A stretch of DNA of 36,726 nucleotides, taken from Bacteroidota bacterium. Its GTDB lineage: Bacteria; Verrucomicrobiota; Verrucomicrobiia; Methylacidiphilales; UBA1321. The translations under genes and the position numbers were made by a program. Below, piece after piece: positions 1 through 7,325 of this stretch. The stretch lies in NCBI GenBank assembly GCA_903970335.1, contig CAJCII010000089.1, positions 1-36,726 on the forward strand, written 5' to 3'. The notes under the pieces are model-generated. The model was not told where the DNA came from and searched no databases. It saw nothing but the letters and a program-made list of their open reading frames with translations. The first letter of the stretch is position 1, and each line of letters opens with the position of its first letter.

Positions 1-520
1 CGGTTTCGACGTTGTGGTTGAGGATGTCGGGTTGGGCGTCGAGGACGGTCTGGAGGTCCTGCCAGCGGCCCTTGAAGTCGGGGATGAGAACTTCGATGGC
101 GGTGTGGGGGTTTTGTTCGCGGACGGCGCGGATGGTTTCGGCCCAGATGGCGGCACCGCCGTCGAGGAGTTCGTCGCGCGCGACGGAGGTGATGACGGCG
201 TGGCGGAGGCCCATGAGGCGGATGGCCTCGGCGACGCGGCGGGGCTCGTCGCGGTCGAGTTCGGTGGGGCGTCCCGTCTGGACGGCGCAGAAGCCGCAAC
301 TGCGGGTGCAGATGTTGCCGAGGATCATGATGGTGGCGGTCTTGCGGGACCAGCATTCGCCGAGGTTGGGGCACTGGGCGCTTTCGCAGACGGTGTGGAG
401 CTTGTGCTCGTGGACGATTTTCGTCGTTTCCTGGTAGACGGGCCCGCCCGGAATTTTAGCGCGGAGCCAGGCGGGTTTACGGGCGTTGAGCGGGAGAGGC
501 CCGGCGGCGAGGGTTTCCAT
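1..520 (-). CDS. lipA: Lipoyl synthase, N-terminal part (cut by window edge)
   Basis: Radical-SAM enzyme that inserts sulfur into protein-bound octanoyl groups to make the lipoyl cofactor of 2-oxoacid dehydrogenases and the glycine cleavage system. About 173 residues are visible. The auxiliary-cluster motif [12 protein letters not shown] (CX4CX5C) lies near residues 45-56, and the radical-SAM motif CTRSCGFC (CX3CX2C) lies near residues 71-78. The pattern [17 protein letters not shown] is diagnostic for LipA. The start at 520 follows an in-frame TAA closely, so no longer start is possible. The 3' part runs off position 1. It lies downstream of the 576-1473 gene pair on the same strand with a gap of about 55 bases, so cotranscription is possible. 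No strong Shine-Dalgarno sequence is visible. Confidence 0.95.
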   Translation of the reverse strand, partial: METLAAGPLPLNARKPAWLRAKIPGGPVYQETTKIVHEHKLHTVCESAQCPNLGECWSRKTATIMILGNICTRSCGFCAVQTGRPTELDRDEPRRVAEAIRLMGLRHAVITSVARDELLDGGAAIWAETIRAVREQNPHTAIEVLIPDFKGRWQDLQTVLDAQPDILNHNVET

Positions 521-575
521 GAAGGAGGCAGGTTAGCGCGGTTTGGGGAAAGCTTCAAACTTTCTTGGGGGAAGG

Positions 576-1010
576 TTAGGGAGCATTCTTGAGCGGAATA
601 TCAGCGTTTTTGCCGTTGGGTCTGTAAATATAGGCCTTCTTGAGCAATCCGTTAATCCACTCTCCATCAGGCGCTATTTGCTTCGGCTCTACGATTAATC
701 CAAGAGTAAATCCATTCGATAAAGTAAACCCATCACTCCAGCCAAAACTGTCTCCGATTGCCCCCATGTCTTCCTTGAGGCCATTTCGTTTCAGAAAGGC
801 GAGCGCAGTTTCTTCCGGCATTCCATAAGTCAGTTGTGATGCCAGCTTGATGGCTGCGTCCCGACTAATTTTGTTTGGGGCAAAAGGCGTGGATGGCACA
901 AACGTGCTGGTCATACCTGGTCCCATCCTATTTGTGAAGGGATGGTGCTGAGTCGAAGAGGCAGTAAGGGCCAAGACGGAGAAAAGAAGGAATAGGGCAG
1001 ATGAATTCAT
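576..1010 (-). CDS. Small exported protein, possibly BamE/SmpA-like fold
   Basis: A protein of 144 residues. The N-terminus (MNSSALFLLFSVLALTASS) is a plausible signal peptide, so export to the periplasm is likely. I chose the start at 1010 over an upstream in-frame Met at 1046, because the longer version would overlap the previous gene and put 12 residues ahead of the signal peptide. The mature part has a short segment (KLASQLTYGMPEETALAFLKRNGL) reminiscent of the GM-x-x-EV-x-x-L-L motif of small BamE/SmpA-type domains, followed by short beta-like stretches. That resemblance is weak. It begins 13 bases after the stop of the zinc-protein gene at 1024-1473, so the two probably form an operon. 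Function unknown. Confidence 0.7.
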   Translation of the reverse strand: MNSSALFLLFSVLALTASSTQHHPFTNRMGPGMTSTFVPSTPFAPNKISRDAAIKLASQLTYGMPEETALAFLKRNGLKEDMGAIGDSFGWSDGFTLSNGFTLGLIVEPKQIAPDGEWINGLLKKAYIYRPNGKNADIPLKNAP

Positions 1011-1023
1011 GGTTGCTGCCAAA

Positions 1024-1473
1024 TTAGCTGGCTTTATCGCGACCATCTTGTTTTCGGCGCTCTTTTAGGAGGAGAATCGCTTTCTCACTACGGGCTTCAA
1101 ATTGCGCGATTTCATCTGGGGGAAAGTTCGTGTTTAAAAAAGAGCGACTTAGCGTCACACGATTCTTCCAATCAGGATTTTCAGCCCTGAACAACTCCGC
1201 GCGGATGTGGTTGTATTCCAATCCGCAATCGAAACACCAAAAGGTGGACTTGGTTTTCGGGCTGCCGACTCCAGAATAAGCAGCTTGCCCGCAAAACTCG
1301 CATTTTTTACCGATGATCGAATGGGACTGGATTTCCTCGACGGTCAACCCCTCAAAGCCGGTGGAAGGAGAGCAGTCCTGGCAAAAGTGCATTTTTTCTT
1401 TTTCCACGCCATTGAAGACGCTGGTGATGTGGATGGTTGCCTCGTTCCGATGGCATTTGGAGCAGAGTGGCAT
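1024..1473 (-). CDS. McsA-like zinc-binding protein with four CxxC motifs
   Basis: A protein of 149 residues. It starts MPLCSKCHRNEATIHITSV and carries four CxxC pairs (CSKC, CQDC, CEFC, CFDC), consistent with two zinc ribbons. The first pair with ATIHIT and the second pair about 30 residues later match the N-terminal layout of McsA-type proteins, which in Firmicutes activate the McsB arginine kinase and control Clp proteolysis. The C-terminus (FEARSEKAILLLKERRKQ) resembles the UvrB/UvrC-interaction helix often found in this group. The start at 1473 places the first CxxC four residues in, as in relatives; an upstream in-frame Met at 1542 gives an unrelated N-terminus. No mcsB-like gene is in the window, so the partner is unknown. 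Confidence 0.75.
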   Translation of the reverse strand: MPLCSKCHRNEATIHITSVFNGVEKEKMHFCQDCSPSTGFEGLTVEEIQSHSIIGKKCEFCGQAAYSGVGSPKTKSTFWCFDCGLEYNHIRAELFRAENPDWKNRVTLSRSFLNTNFPPDEIAQFEARSEKAILLLKERRKQDGRDKAS

Positions 1474-1567
1474 GAGGGGATTAGTATCCTTGGCGGGAGA
1501 GAGGCGCAATTGTTTCTTTGATGCTGCAAACGCGATTGGCAACGAAGACTGGATAGCAAAGTCGCTT

Positions 1568-1974
1568 CGTCATCCCGAACTTGTCGAGGGATCAGTTCGG
1601 TTGCAGCGTTGGTTCGAGTGAAGGATTACTTCGTCTACATTCTGTCCAACAACTCGCAAGTTTTGTATATCGGTGTGACCGGCAATTTGGATGGCCGACT
1701 GTTTGGCCACATCAGGGAACGTGATCCCTCGAGTTTTGTGGCCTGTTATAACCTGGATCGACTGGTTTATTTCGAAAGATTTCCCACTGCTCTTGAGGCG
1801 ATTGCGAGAGAAAAACAATTGAAAGCCTGGAATCGGGAAAAGAAAAAGAAATTGATGCAAAGGAGCAACCCGATGTGGCGGAATTTATGGGACGATCTGA
1901 AATCGGGAACTCTGGAGATCAAGGATGAGGAAAAAGGCAGGCGGAACTGATCCCTCAACAAGCTCCTCATGACG
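1568..1974. mobile_element. GIY-YIG gene bounded by 31-bp inverted repeats
   Basis: A 31-bp sequence at 1568-1598 (starting cgtcatcccgaacttgtcga) recurs inverted at 1944-1974 with 26 of 31 positions identical. The two copies enclose the GIY-YIG endonuclease gene completely, and its TGA stop (1948-1950) lies inside the right copy. The unit is about 407 bp. Repeats with the core CATCCCGAACTTGTCGA are, from general knowledge, dispersed in many bacterial genomes and often lie next to GIY-YIG genes. No transposase is present and no clear target duplication is visible. Calling it mobile is inference. Confidence 0.5.
1618..1950 (+). CDS. GIY-YIG nuclease domain protein (YhbQ-type)
   Basis: A single-domain GIY-YIG nuclease of 110 residues. 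The N-terminus MKDYFVYILSNNSQVLYIGVTGNLDGRLFGH carries the GIY-YIG core (here VYI ... YIG) followed by the expected helix, with Arg and His in the catalytic region. LVYFERFPTALEAIAREKQLKAWNREKK is the typical second half, including the conserved Glu-Lys segment. Proteins of this size are annotated as YhbQ/UPF0213-like or excision-endonuclease-like. A GTG at 1618 gives the best N-terminus; a TTG at 1609 in the same frame would add three residues. The gene sits alone between inverted repeats that include its stop codon, suggesting that the gene and repeats travel together. Confidence 0.85.
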   Translation: MKDYFVYILSNNSQVLYIGVTGNLDGRLFGHIRERDPSSFVACYNLDRLVYFERFPTALEAIAREKQLKAWNREKKKKLMQRSNPMWRNLWDDLKSGTLEIKDEEKGRRN

Positions 1975-2042
1975 CCTTTTGCAAGGCGTTCATTATCAAC
2001 ACAAAAGGCCCCAGCGCTTCGGTGTCTCGGGATGACGGTTCG

Positions 2043-2085
2043 TTTTTTTGGGACGGGATGGCTCGCGGCGCTCGGGGACGGTGGT
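2043..2085. repeat. Dispersed repeat, copy 1 (partner at 27628)
   Basis: The segment containing ttttgggacgggatggctcg and the following gcggcgctcgggg is nearly matched at 27628-27666 (ttttgggaggggatggctcg then ctgcgctcgggg). Both copies lie in gene-free sequence on the same strand, more than 25 kb apart. Only two copies were noticed, so this is a dispersed repeat of unknown type. Confidence 0.5.
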
Positions 2086-2108
2086 CATAGACCAACGCTA
2101 GAGGAGGG

Positions 2109-2729
2109 TCAGGGGACGACGTCGACGGGGGTGCCGACGGAGATGTTGGAGTAGAGGAGTTCGGCGAAGGCGTGGGGCAGGCGGATGCAGCCGTGGGAGG
2201 CGGGGTAGCCGGGGAGGTAGCCGGCGTGGAGGCCGACGCCGTCGTCGCGGATGCGGAGGTAGTAGGGCATGTCGGCGGAGTCGTAGACGGCGCCGGGCGG
2301 GGGTTTTTGGCCGACTTCGGCGTTGCCGTCGATGATGTAGCCGTTGGCGTCGAGGAAGACGCCGTAGAGGTTCGACTTGTGGTCGATGTCCTTGACGAGG
2401 ACGGTGTAGTGACCGGGAGGGGTGTCGTGGCCGGGTTTGCCGGTGGTGATGGGGCTGATACCGGCGACGCTGTCGCCCTGGTAGACGTAGACTTTTTGTT
2501 CGCCGAGGCGGACTTCGACGCGGGTGATGGGCTGGTTGGGGTCGGGTTTCCAGGTGTAGTCCCAGAGTTGGTAGCGGATGCGGTCGTCCTGGGTGTACTG
2601 GCGAACCATGACGCCCTTGGAGGAGAAGACTCCCTTGTGGGAGAAGCGGGAGGAGTCGTTGTTGTCCGCGCGCAGGGAGGGGGCCAAAGCCAGAAGGGCG
2701 AGGAGGGCGGCGAGGCGGAGGGGGTTCAT
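2109..2729 (-). CDS. Exported L,D-transpeptidase (YkuD domain)
   Basis: A protein of 206 residues with a signal peptide (about residues 1-21, MNPLRLAALLALLALAPSLRA). The YkuD domain covers about residues 68-205. The catalytic signature is clear: H168 (VGLHAGYLPGYPASHGCIRLP), H179 and the nucleophile C181 in SHGC-I-R-L. Earlier conserved elements such as KVYVYQGDSV and TTGKPGHDTPPGHYTV are also present. Such enzymes form 3-3 crosslinks in peptidoglycan or attach proteins to it, acting in the periplasm. It stands alone: upstream is a repeat-rich gap and downstream a convergent GIY-YIG gene. The start is the ATG directly before the signal peptide. Confidence 0.93.
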   Translation of the reverse strand: MNPLRLAALLALLALAPSLRADNNDSSRFSHKGVFSSKGVMVRQYTQDDRIRYQLWDYTWKPDPNQPITRVEVRLGEQKVYVYQGDSVAGISPITTGKPGHDTPPGHYTVLVKDIDHKSNLYGVFLDANGYIIDGNAEVGQKPPPGAVYDSADMPYYLRIRDDGVGLHAGYLPGYPASHGCIRLPHAFAELLYSNISVGTPVDVVP

Positions 2730-2945
2730 GGGTTGGGGGCGACTTCGATCAGGGGTTAGAAATTGCCAGCAGAGGGCAGAAGAATCCAGCAGAAACGGAG
2801 CGGGGGCGGCGGAGAGAATAGTCCCAACGGGAACAAGGCGGGGAGCTTTTTGGCGCCTTTTGCCTTCGCTCTCCTCTATGGGGACCTCTTTGATTCGGGT
2901 GATTTAGGGCCTGTTAAGGCAAAAAGGACGGGATGGCGCCAGTCG

Positions 2946-3028
2946 CAGGAGGGTCTGGAGCAAGGCGCGAACGAGGAACCGAGCGGTGGCTACGTGACGA
3001 GTGAGCAACGCGGCTTCGAACCCTCCTG
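2946..3028 (-). repeat. Hairpin repeat unit A
   Basis: This 83-bp unit has ends caggagggt and accctcctg, a 9-bp perfect inverted repeat. The interior, read on the minus strand, matches units B and C (GCGTTGCTC, then GTCACGTAG, then TCGCGCCTTGC). The stem sequence differs from those of B and C while remaining self-complementary. Confidence 0.6.
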
Positions 3029-3053
3029 TGCCTAGCCCGAAGGGTTGCCGTTC

Positions 3054-3132
3054 TTTGGGCCACAGACTTCGTTGCTCGTCGGTCACGTAGCTACGGCTAT
3101 GCTCCCTCCTCGCGCCTCGCCTGTGGCCCAAA
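3054..3132 (+). repeat. Hairpin repeat unit B
   Basis: This 79-bp unit has ends tttgggccacag and ctgtggcccaaa, a perfect 12-bp inverted repeat. The interior includes CGTTGCTCGTCGGTCACGTAG and TCGCGCCTCGC, which match units A and C. It faces unit A in opposite orientation inside the 271-bp element. Confidence 0.65.
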
Positions 3133-3380
3133 TCCCTGGCAACGCCACTCGCCCTTTTTACCTTAACAGGCCCTAGTGGAAGGCGTTGCGGGGAGTCGGT
3201 TGGAGGGTTGGCTTTTGAGATTTCCTGGCTTGCAGGTGGAAACAGGGTGAAGAGGAGCGAAAAGCCATCGGGATGATGGTCAGAGTCTGCCATGAGCGCC
3301 ACCTGCTTTTAACGCGTTAATTCATGCTTTAACGTGAGTTAGGAACCCAGCGGTAATAACCTGGACAATCTGGCTTGCCC

Positions 3381-3461
3381 TTTTGGTCGGAGGCTGCGTT
3401 GCTCGTCGGTGACAGACCGCTTCGGGTATGCGCCTTCGTCGCGCCTTGGCACCGACCAAAA
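3381..3461 (+). repeat. Hairpin repeat unit C (solo)
   Basis: This 81-bp unit has ends ttttggtcgg and ccgaccaaaa, a perfect 10-bp inverted repeat unrelated in sequence to the stems of A and B. The interior (GCGTTGCTCGTCGGTGACAG ... TCGCGCCTTGGC) is clearly related to both. It lies alone, without the 271-bp element's outer repeats. Confidence 0.65.
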
Positions 3462-3558
3462 AGCTGCGCCACAGGAGTAGATACCGATCAAGAATCTGGT
3501 GGAAGTTTGGGTCATAATTGCGGGCATAACAATATGCCGATACCACATTCGTTCCAAT

Positions 3559-3571
3559 GGGGTGAAGCCCC
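3559..3571. repeat. Short palindrome, variant of the TGGGGTG family
   Basis: GGGGTGAAGCCCC forms a 4-bp stem around TGAAG and resembles the more perfect palindromes at 4065, 14744, 16375 and 17519. It lies 39 bases before the small membrane protein gene at 3610. Confidence 0.4.
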
Positions 3572-3609
3572 TACTGGTAGTTATGTGCGCGAGGACTAAA
3601 ATCAGTATT

Positions 3610-3762
3610 ATGAATCTACTCGTGATTTTGGTTGTGTTGATGCTCTTGTTCGGTGGCGGCGGTTTTTATCTCGGCGGCCCATTGGTCGGCGGAGGTGGGT
3701 TCGGACTTATCTTGCTGATCTGTCTGATTCTGTTTTTTACCGGGAGCCTTGGTCGTCGATAA
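3610..3762 (+). CDS. Tiny hydrophobic membrane protein, DUF3309-like
   Basis: A protein of 50 residues beginning MNLLVILVVLMLLFGGGGFYLGG. It has two hydrophobic segments (about residues 2-14 and 31-45) separated by a glycine-rich linker (GGGGFYLGGPLVGGGGFG). This is the layout of the DUF3309 family of small membrane proteins, often found near stress genes. The start at 3610 gives exactly this architecture; an upstream in-frame Met at 3499 would add 37 residues drawn from the repeat region and is unlikely. It probably opens the accessory cluster that continues with the next small gene and rpiB. Molecular function is not known. Confidence 0.7.
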   Translation: MNLLVILVVLMLLFGGGGFYLGGPLVGGGGFGLILLICLILFFTGSLGRR

Positions 3763-3861
3763 GAGGGAACAAAATCCCGACGGGCGCGATGTGAGGCATT
3801 CACGTGCCTCTCCTTAAACGGCGTTGGACAAAGACCGGCTAAAACCACGGGAGAACCACTC

Positions 3862-4041
3862 ATGCCTCAAGGCGATAAATCCAGCTACACGGACAAACAA
3901 ATACGCCAAGCGGAACACATTGAAGCTGGCTACGAGAAAAAGGGGCTTAGCACCAAAACTGCGGAAGCACGGGCCTGGGCCACCGTCAACAAACTCAGCG
4001 GCGGCGGCAACAAAAGCGGATCCGGCAGAAAATCAACATAG
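3862..4041 (+). CDS. Small hydrophilic conserved protein, 59 residues
   Basis: The protein starts MPQGDKSSYTDKQIRQAEHI, continues with EAGYEKKGLSTKTAEARAWA and ends in a glycine/lysine-rich tail (KLSGGGNKSGSGRKST). The pattern YTDKQ-RQAEHIE-GYE-G-A-ARAWATVNK-SGGG-KSGSG matches a family of 60-80 residue proteins seen in many proteobacterial genomes, sometimes labelled plasmid stabilization protein without good evidence. The coding nature is supported by this pattern and by the in-frame ATG and TAG. It lies 99 bases after the DUF3309-like gene and 178 bases before rpiB. The charged, helix-rich body and flexible tail suggest a nucleic-acid or stress role, but that is inference. Confidence 0.7.
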   Translation: MPQGDKSSYTDKQIRQAEHIEAGYEKKGLSTKTAEARAWATVNKLSGGGNKSGSGRKST

Positions 4042-4064
4042 TCGATGGACCGGCCTGACACCTG

Positions 4065-4084
4065 TATGGGGTGTTCACCCCATA
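4065..4084. promoter_or_regulatory. Perfect-arm palindrome upstream of rpiB
   Basis: TATGGGGTGTTCACCCCATA has 9-bp perfect arms around TT. It belongs to the set of near-identical palindromes at 14744, 16375 and 17519. It lies about 135 bases before rpiB. It may be an operator or a REP-type repeat; the sequence alone does not decide. Confidence 0.5.
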
Positions 4085-4219
4085 GAAAGACGGTACACCA
4101 TGTCTTAGGGTCTATCCCCCACCGGCAAATAAATCCTTCCGGTTCCGAAAAAAGTGTCGTCGGCGTGGTGGACATAAGACCCGCCACGCAAACAAGAAAC
4201 CATCTGCAGCGAAAGCGAC

Positions 4220-4717
4220 ATGCCCGATCTCCCCTCCATTTTTCCACCGACACCGAAAGTGATCGGGATTGCCGCCGATCACGGTGGCTTCGAGTTAAAA
4301 CAATATCTGGTCGATCGATTACGCGAAGACGGCTACCAACCGATCGATTTCGGCGACGGAGAGCCCAAACCGGATGACGATTATCCCGATTACATCGTGC
4401 CCCTTGCCCGTGCCGTTTCCAGCGGGGAAGTGGAACGAGGCGTGGCCATCTGCGGAAGCGGCGTTGGGGCGTCGGTCGCGGCGAATAAAATCCCGGGGGT
4501 CCGGGCCAGTCTGATTCACGAAAGCTTTTCGGCGCACCAAGGCGTCGAAGACGACAATCTGAACATGATCTGTTTCGGGGGGCTGGTCATCGGGCATGCC
4601 CTGGCCTGGGAATTAGTCCAAACCTTTCTCGCGGCGCGATTCAGCGGCGACGAGCGTCACCGTAGACGTCTGGCCAAAATCGCGGATTTGGAAAACCTTG
4701 CGCCCCCACGATTATGA
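4220..4717 (+). CDS. rpiB: Ribose-5-phosphate isomerase B family protein
   Basis: RpiB interconverts ribose-5-phosphate and ribulose-5-phosphate in the non-oxidative pentose phosphate pathway. The 165-residue protein has GIAADHGGFELK near its start and CGSGVGASVAANK with the catalytic Cys at residue 78, as in RpiB/LacAB proteins; HESFSAHQGVEDDNLNMICFGG is the second conserved block. An N-terminal extension of about 12 residues (MPDLPSIFPPTPK) precedes the first strand. The family also contains LacA/LacB and erythrose/allose-phosphate isomerases, but cluster context with phosphoketolase favours a pentose phosphate role. Its stop overlaps the glgP start (ATGA), so translation of the two is probably coupled. 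Confidence 0.9.
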   Translation: MPDLPSIFPPTPKVIGIAADHGGFELKQYLVDRLREDGYQPIDFGDGEPKPDDDYPDYIVPLARAVSSGEVERGVAICGSGVGASVAANKIPGVRASLIHESFSAHQGVEDDNLNMICFGGLVIGHALAWELVQTFLAARFSGDERHRRRLAKIADLENLAPPRL

Positions 4718-7260
4718 TTGAAACACCCCTCGCTTTTCATTCGTGGCAGGTCGATCTTCCGACAAAGATCGAAGGATTCGACCAGATGGCGGAGCTTGCC
4801 CTCGATCTGCGTTCATCGTGGAATCATGGTGGCGACAACCTTTGGCGTCAGCTTGACGCCACCCTTTGGGACCTCACGCAAAATCCGTGGGTCATATTGC
4901 AGACCGTCTCACGAGACCATTTGGAACGGAAACTGGCCAATCCAGCATTTCGGAAAGAGATCGACGAATTGCTTAAAGCCAAGCACGACGCGGAAGATAC
5001 TCCCGCGTGGTTTCAGAAAAATCATCCCGATTCTCCCCTTACCTGCGTCGCCTATTTCAGCATGGAGTTCATGTTGAGCGAAGCTCTCCCGATTTACTCG
5101 GGCGGTTTGGGCAACGTGGCGGGCGATCAGCTCAAAGCGGCCGGCGATCTGGGGGTCCCCGTCGTTGGCGTGGGGTTGCTTTACCAGCAGGGTTATTTTC
5201 GCCAGGTCATTGACAAAGACGGCGCGCAACAAGCCCTCTATCCCTACAACGATCCCGGGCAGTTACCGATCAAGCCCTTGAGGCACCCGAACGGCGAGTG
5301 GCTGCGACTGGAGATCGCCCTGCCGGGCTATTCGGTTTGGCTGCGCGCCTGGGAGGTTCAGGTCGGACGCAGGAAGCTTTACCTTTTGGATAGCAACGAT
5401 GCCGCGAATTATCCCGCTCATCGCGGAATCACCAGTGAGCTGTATGGCGGCGGCCCCGAACTGCGTCTCAAGCAGGAACTGTTGCTTGGCATCGGGGGAT
5501 GGCGCTTGCTTCGGTCTCTCGGCCTTCAACCGGAAGTGTGCCACCTGAACGAGGGGCACGCAGCATTTGCCATCCTGGAGCGGGCTCGCAATTTCATGGA
5601 AGATTTCGATCAACCCTTTGAAGTCGCCTTGGCCGCCACCCGGGCCGGAAACCTTTTCACGACGCACACCGCCGTGGCGGCAGGCTTCGATCGCTTCGAT
5701 CCGGCGCTCATCGAGCAGTATGCAGGTCTTTACGCGAAAAAGCATCTCGGGATTGCACTGCGCGATCTGATGGCACTCGGTCGGAAAAATCCGAACGACT
5801 CGACGGAGCCCTTTAACATGGCCTATCTGGCTGTCCGTGGCTGCGGTGCGGTGAATGGAGTGAGCCGCCTGCACGGTAAAGTCAGTCGCCACTTGTTCGA
5901 GCCGCTTTTTCCGCGTTGGCCTGAAGACGAGGTGCCCATCGGCCATGTGACCAACGGGGTCCATATGCCAACGTGGGACTCGGCAGCCGCCGACGATCTT
6001 TGGACGAAAGCTTGCGGAAAGGACCGCTGGTTGGGGACGAAAGAGAGCCTCGAACATGACATGCACGCCGTGTCCGACGCCACGCTTTGGCAGTTCCGAC
6101 TGGAGGCGAGTAAGTCTTTGGTCGAATACGCCCGCGAGCGTCTGGCACGGCATGATGCGGCCACCGGAGCTTCGGCCGAAACGGTTGGGCAGGCGCGGCA
6201 TCTCTTCAATCCCGGCACGCTGACTCTCGGTTTCGCGCGCCGTTTCGCAACCTATAAAAGACCCAATCTCCTCCTGGAAGACCCCGATCAGTTCCTGCGG
6301 TTACTTTCCAACCCGGAACGCCCGGTGCAGTTGATCCTTGCGGGCAAGGCGCATCCGGCGGACACGGCGGGACAAGCCCTGATTCAGAGATGGATACAAT
6401 TCGTTCGCCAGCCCGCAGTCCGTCCGCACGCGATTTTTCTGAGCGATTACGACATGAACTTGACCGAGCGCCTGGTTCAGGGAGTGGACGTCTGGATCAA
6501 CACCCCTCGTCGACCTTGGGAGGCTTGCGGAACGAGCGGGATGAAAGTTCTGGTCAACGGCGGCATCAATCTTTCGGAATTGGATGGCTGGTGGGCGGAA
6601 GCTTTTGTGCCGGACTTGGGTTGGGCGTTGGGCGATGGGAAGGAGCATGGGAACGATCCCGGATGGGATCGCGCCGAGGCCGAGAGGCTGTACGCTTCGC
6701 TCGAAAACGAGGTGGTCCCCGCGTTCTATGACCGCAACGATCAGGGCATTCCAACGGCCTGGGTCGCCCGAATGAGGGAAAGCATGGCGCGGCTGACACC
6801 CCGCTTCTCAGCCGAACGAACGGTGCGCGAATACACCGGGCAACACTATCTGCCGGCGGCCAACGCCTACAACTTACGAAAGGCGGATAAAGGCAAAATG
6901 GGGCGACAGATGGTCGACTGGCGGCGAAGTCTACAACAGGAATGGCAGTCCATCCATTTCGGCGAAGTTAAGTTCGAAACACGGAACGGACAGCATGTCT
7001 TCGAGGCGCAAGTTTATCTCAACGACCTCGACCCTGGGGCGGTGCGGGTTGAGCTGTTTGCCAACCGTGGCGCGGATGGCCAGACCATGCGAAGCGAGAT
7101 GAAGCACATCCGCGAACTCGCTGGAGCCACCGGTCTGCATCTTTACGGCGGATCTGTTCCGGGAGATCGTCCGGCAGCCGATTATACCGCTCGTATCGTG
7201 CCTTACTTCGACGGGGTCTCCGTGCCATTGGAAGACGAACGAATCCTATGGCAGAGATGA
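4714..7260 (+). CDS. glgP: Alpha-glucan (glycogen) phosphorylase, GT35
   Basis: An 848-residue cytoplasmic enzyme that releases glucose-1-phosphate from glycogen or maltodextrin using inorganic phosphate and PLP. It belongs to the short alpha-glucan phosphorylase group with the N-terminal DUF3417 segment (MAELALDLRSSWNHGGDNLW, about residues 24-45). The glycine-rich stretch EALPIYSGGLGNVAGD and HLNEGHAAFA are typical active-site regions. The PLP lysine is K611 in EACGTSGMKVLVNGG. Length matches the family. It starts inside the rpiB stop (ATGA) and converges with the GH130 gene after a 65-base gap. With the opposite operon it can feed hexose phosphates to glycolysis or phosphoketolase. Confidence 0.95.
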   Translation: MIETPLAFHSWQVDLPTKIEGFDQMAELALDLRSSWNHGGDNLWRQLDATLWDLTQNPWVILQTVSRDHLERKLANPAFRKEIDELLKAKHDAEDTPAWFQKNHPDSPLTCVAYFSMEFMLSEALPIYSGGLGNVAGDQLKAAGDLGVPVVGVGLLYQQGYFRQVIDKDGAQQALYPYNDPGQLPIKPLRHPNGEWLRLEIALPGYSVWLRAWEVQVGRRKLYLLDSNDAANYPAHRGITSELYGGGPELRLKQELLLGIGGWRLLRSLGLQPEVCHLNEGHAAFAILERARNFMEDFDQPFEVALAATRAGNLFTTHTAVAAGFDRFDPALIEQYAGLYAKKHLGIALRDLMALGRKNPNDSTEPFNMAYLAVRGCGAVNGVSRLHGKVSRHLFEPLFPRWPEDEVPIGHVTNGVHMPTWDSAAADDLWTKACGKDRWLGTKESLEHDMHAVSDATLWQFRLEASKSLVEYARERLARHDAATGASAETVGQARHLFNPGTLTLGFARRFATYKRPNLLLEDPDQFLRLLSNPERPVQLILAGKAHPADTAGQALIQRWIQFVRQPAVRPHAIFLSDYDMNLTERLVQGVDVWINTPRRPWEACGTSGMKVLVNGGINLSELDGWWAEAFVPDLGWALGDGKEHGNDPGWDRAEAERLYASLENEVVPAFYDRNDQGIPTAWVARMRESMARLTPRFSAERTVREYTGQHYLPAANAYNLRKADKGKMGRQMVDWRRSLQQEWQSIHFGEVKFETRNGQHVFEAQVYLNDLDPGAVRVELFANRGADGQTMRSEMKHIRELAGATGLHLYGGSVPGDRPAADYTARIVPYFDGVSVPLEDERILWQR

Positions 7261-7325
7261 TGCCGAAGTAGATGGGTGGTCCGACACTTGTCGCGCATAT
7301 TGTCGCAGGCAATCGACAGGATGGC

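Larger units (their letters stand above)
2905..3175. repeat. 271-bp palindromic element with terminal inverted repeats
   Basis: The left end at 2905 reads TAGGGCCTGTTAAGG. The right end at 3175 reads the same on the opposite strand, a perfect 15-bp terminal inverted repeat. Similarity continues inward (AAAAAGG-CG-G-TGGCG on both sides). Inside are two copies of a hairpin unit facing each other (2946-3028 and 3054-3132). No ORF in it resembles a protein. The layout is that of a MITE-like or large palindromic element; no target duplication is obvious at the edges. Confidence 0.65.

Noticed and set aside
2172-2759. 195-codon plus-strand open frame
   Set aside because: Antisense to the L,D-transpeptidase; Val/Gly/Asp-rich shadow.
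2904-3302. Possible 132-residue protein on the minus strand
   Set aside because: It is the translation of the palindromic repeat element; the same peptide-like strings recur in other repeat copies in other frames.
2905-3461. CRISPR-like array
   Set aside because: The units are not regularly spaced direct repeats with unique spacers, two of the three are inverted to each other, and there are no cas genes.
2946-3461. Integron attC sites
   Set aside because: attC sites have conserved outer boxes (RYYYAAC/GTTRRRY) and variable centres; here the centre is conserved and the ends vary. No integron integrase or cassette genes.
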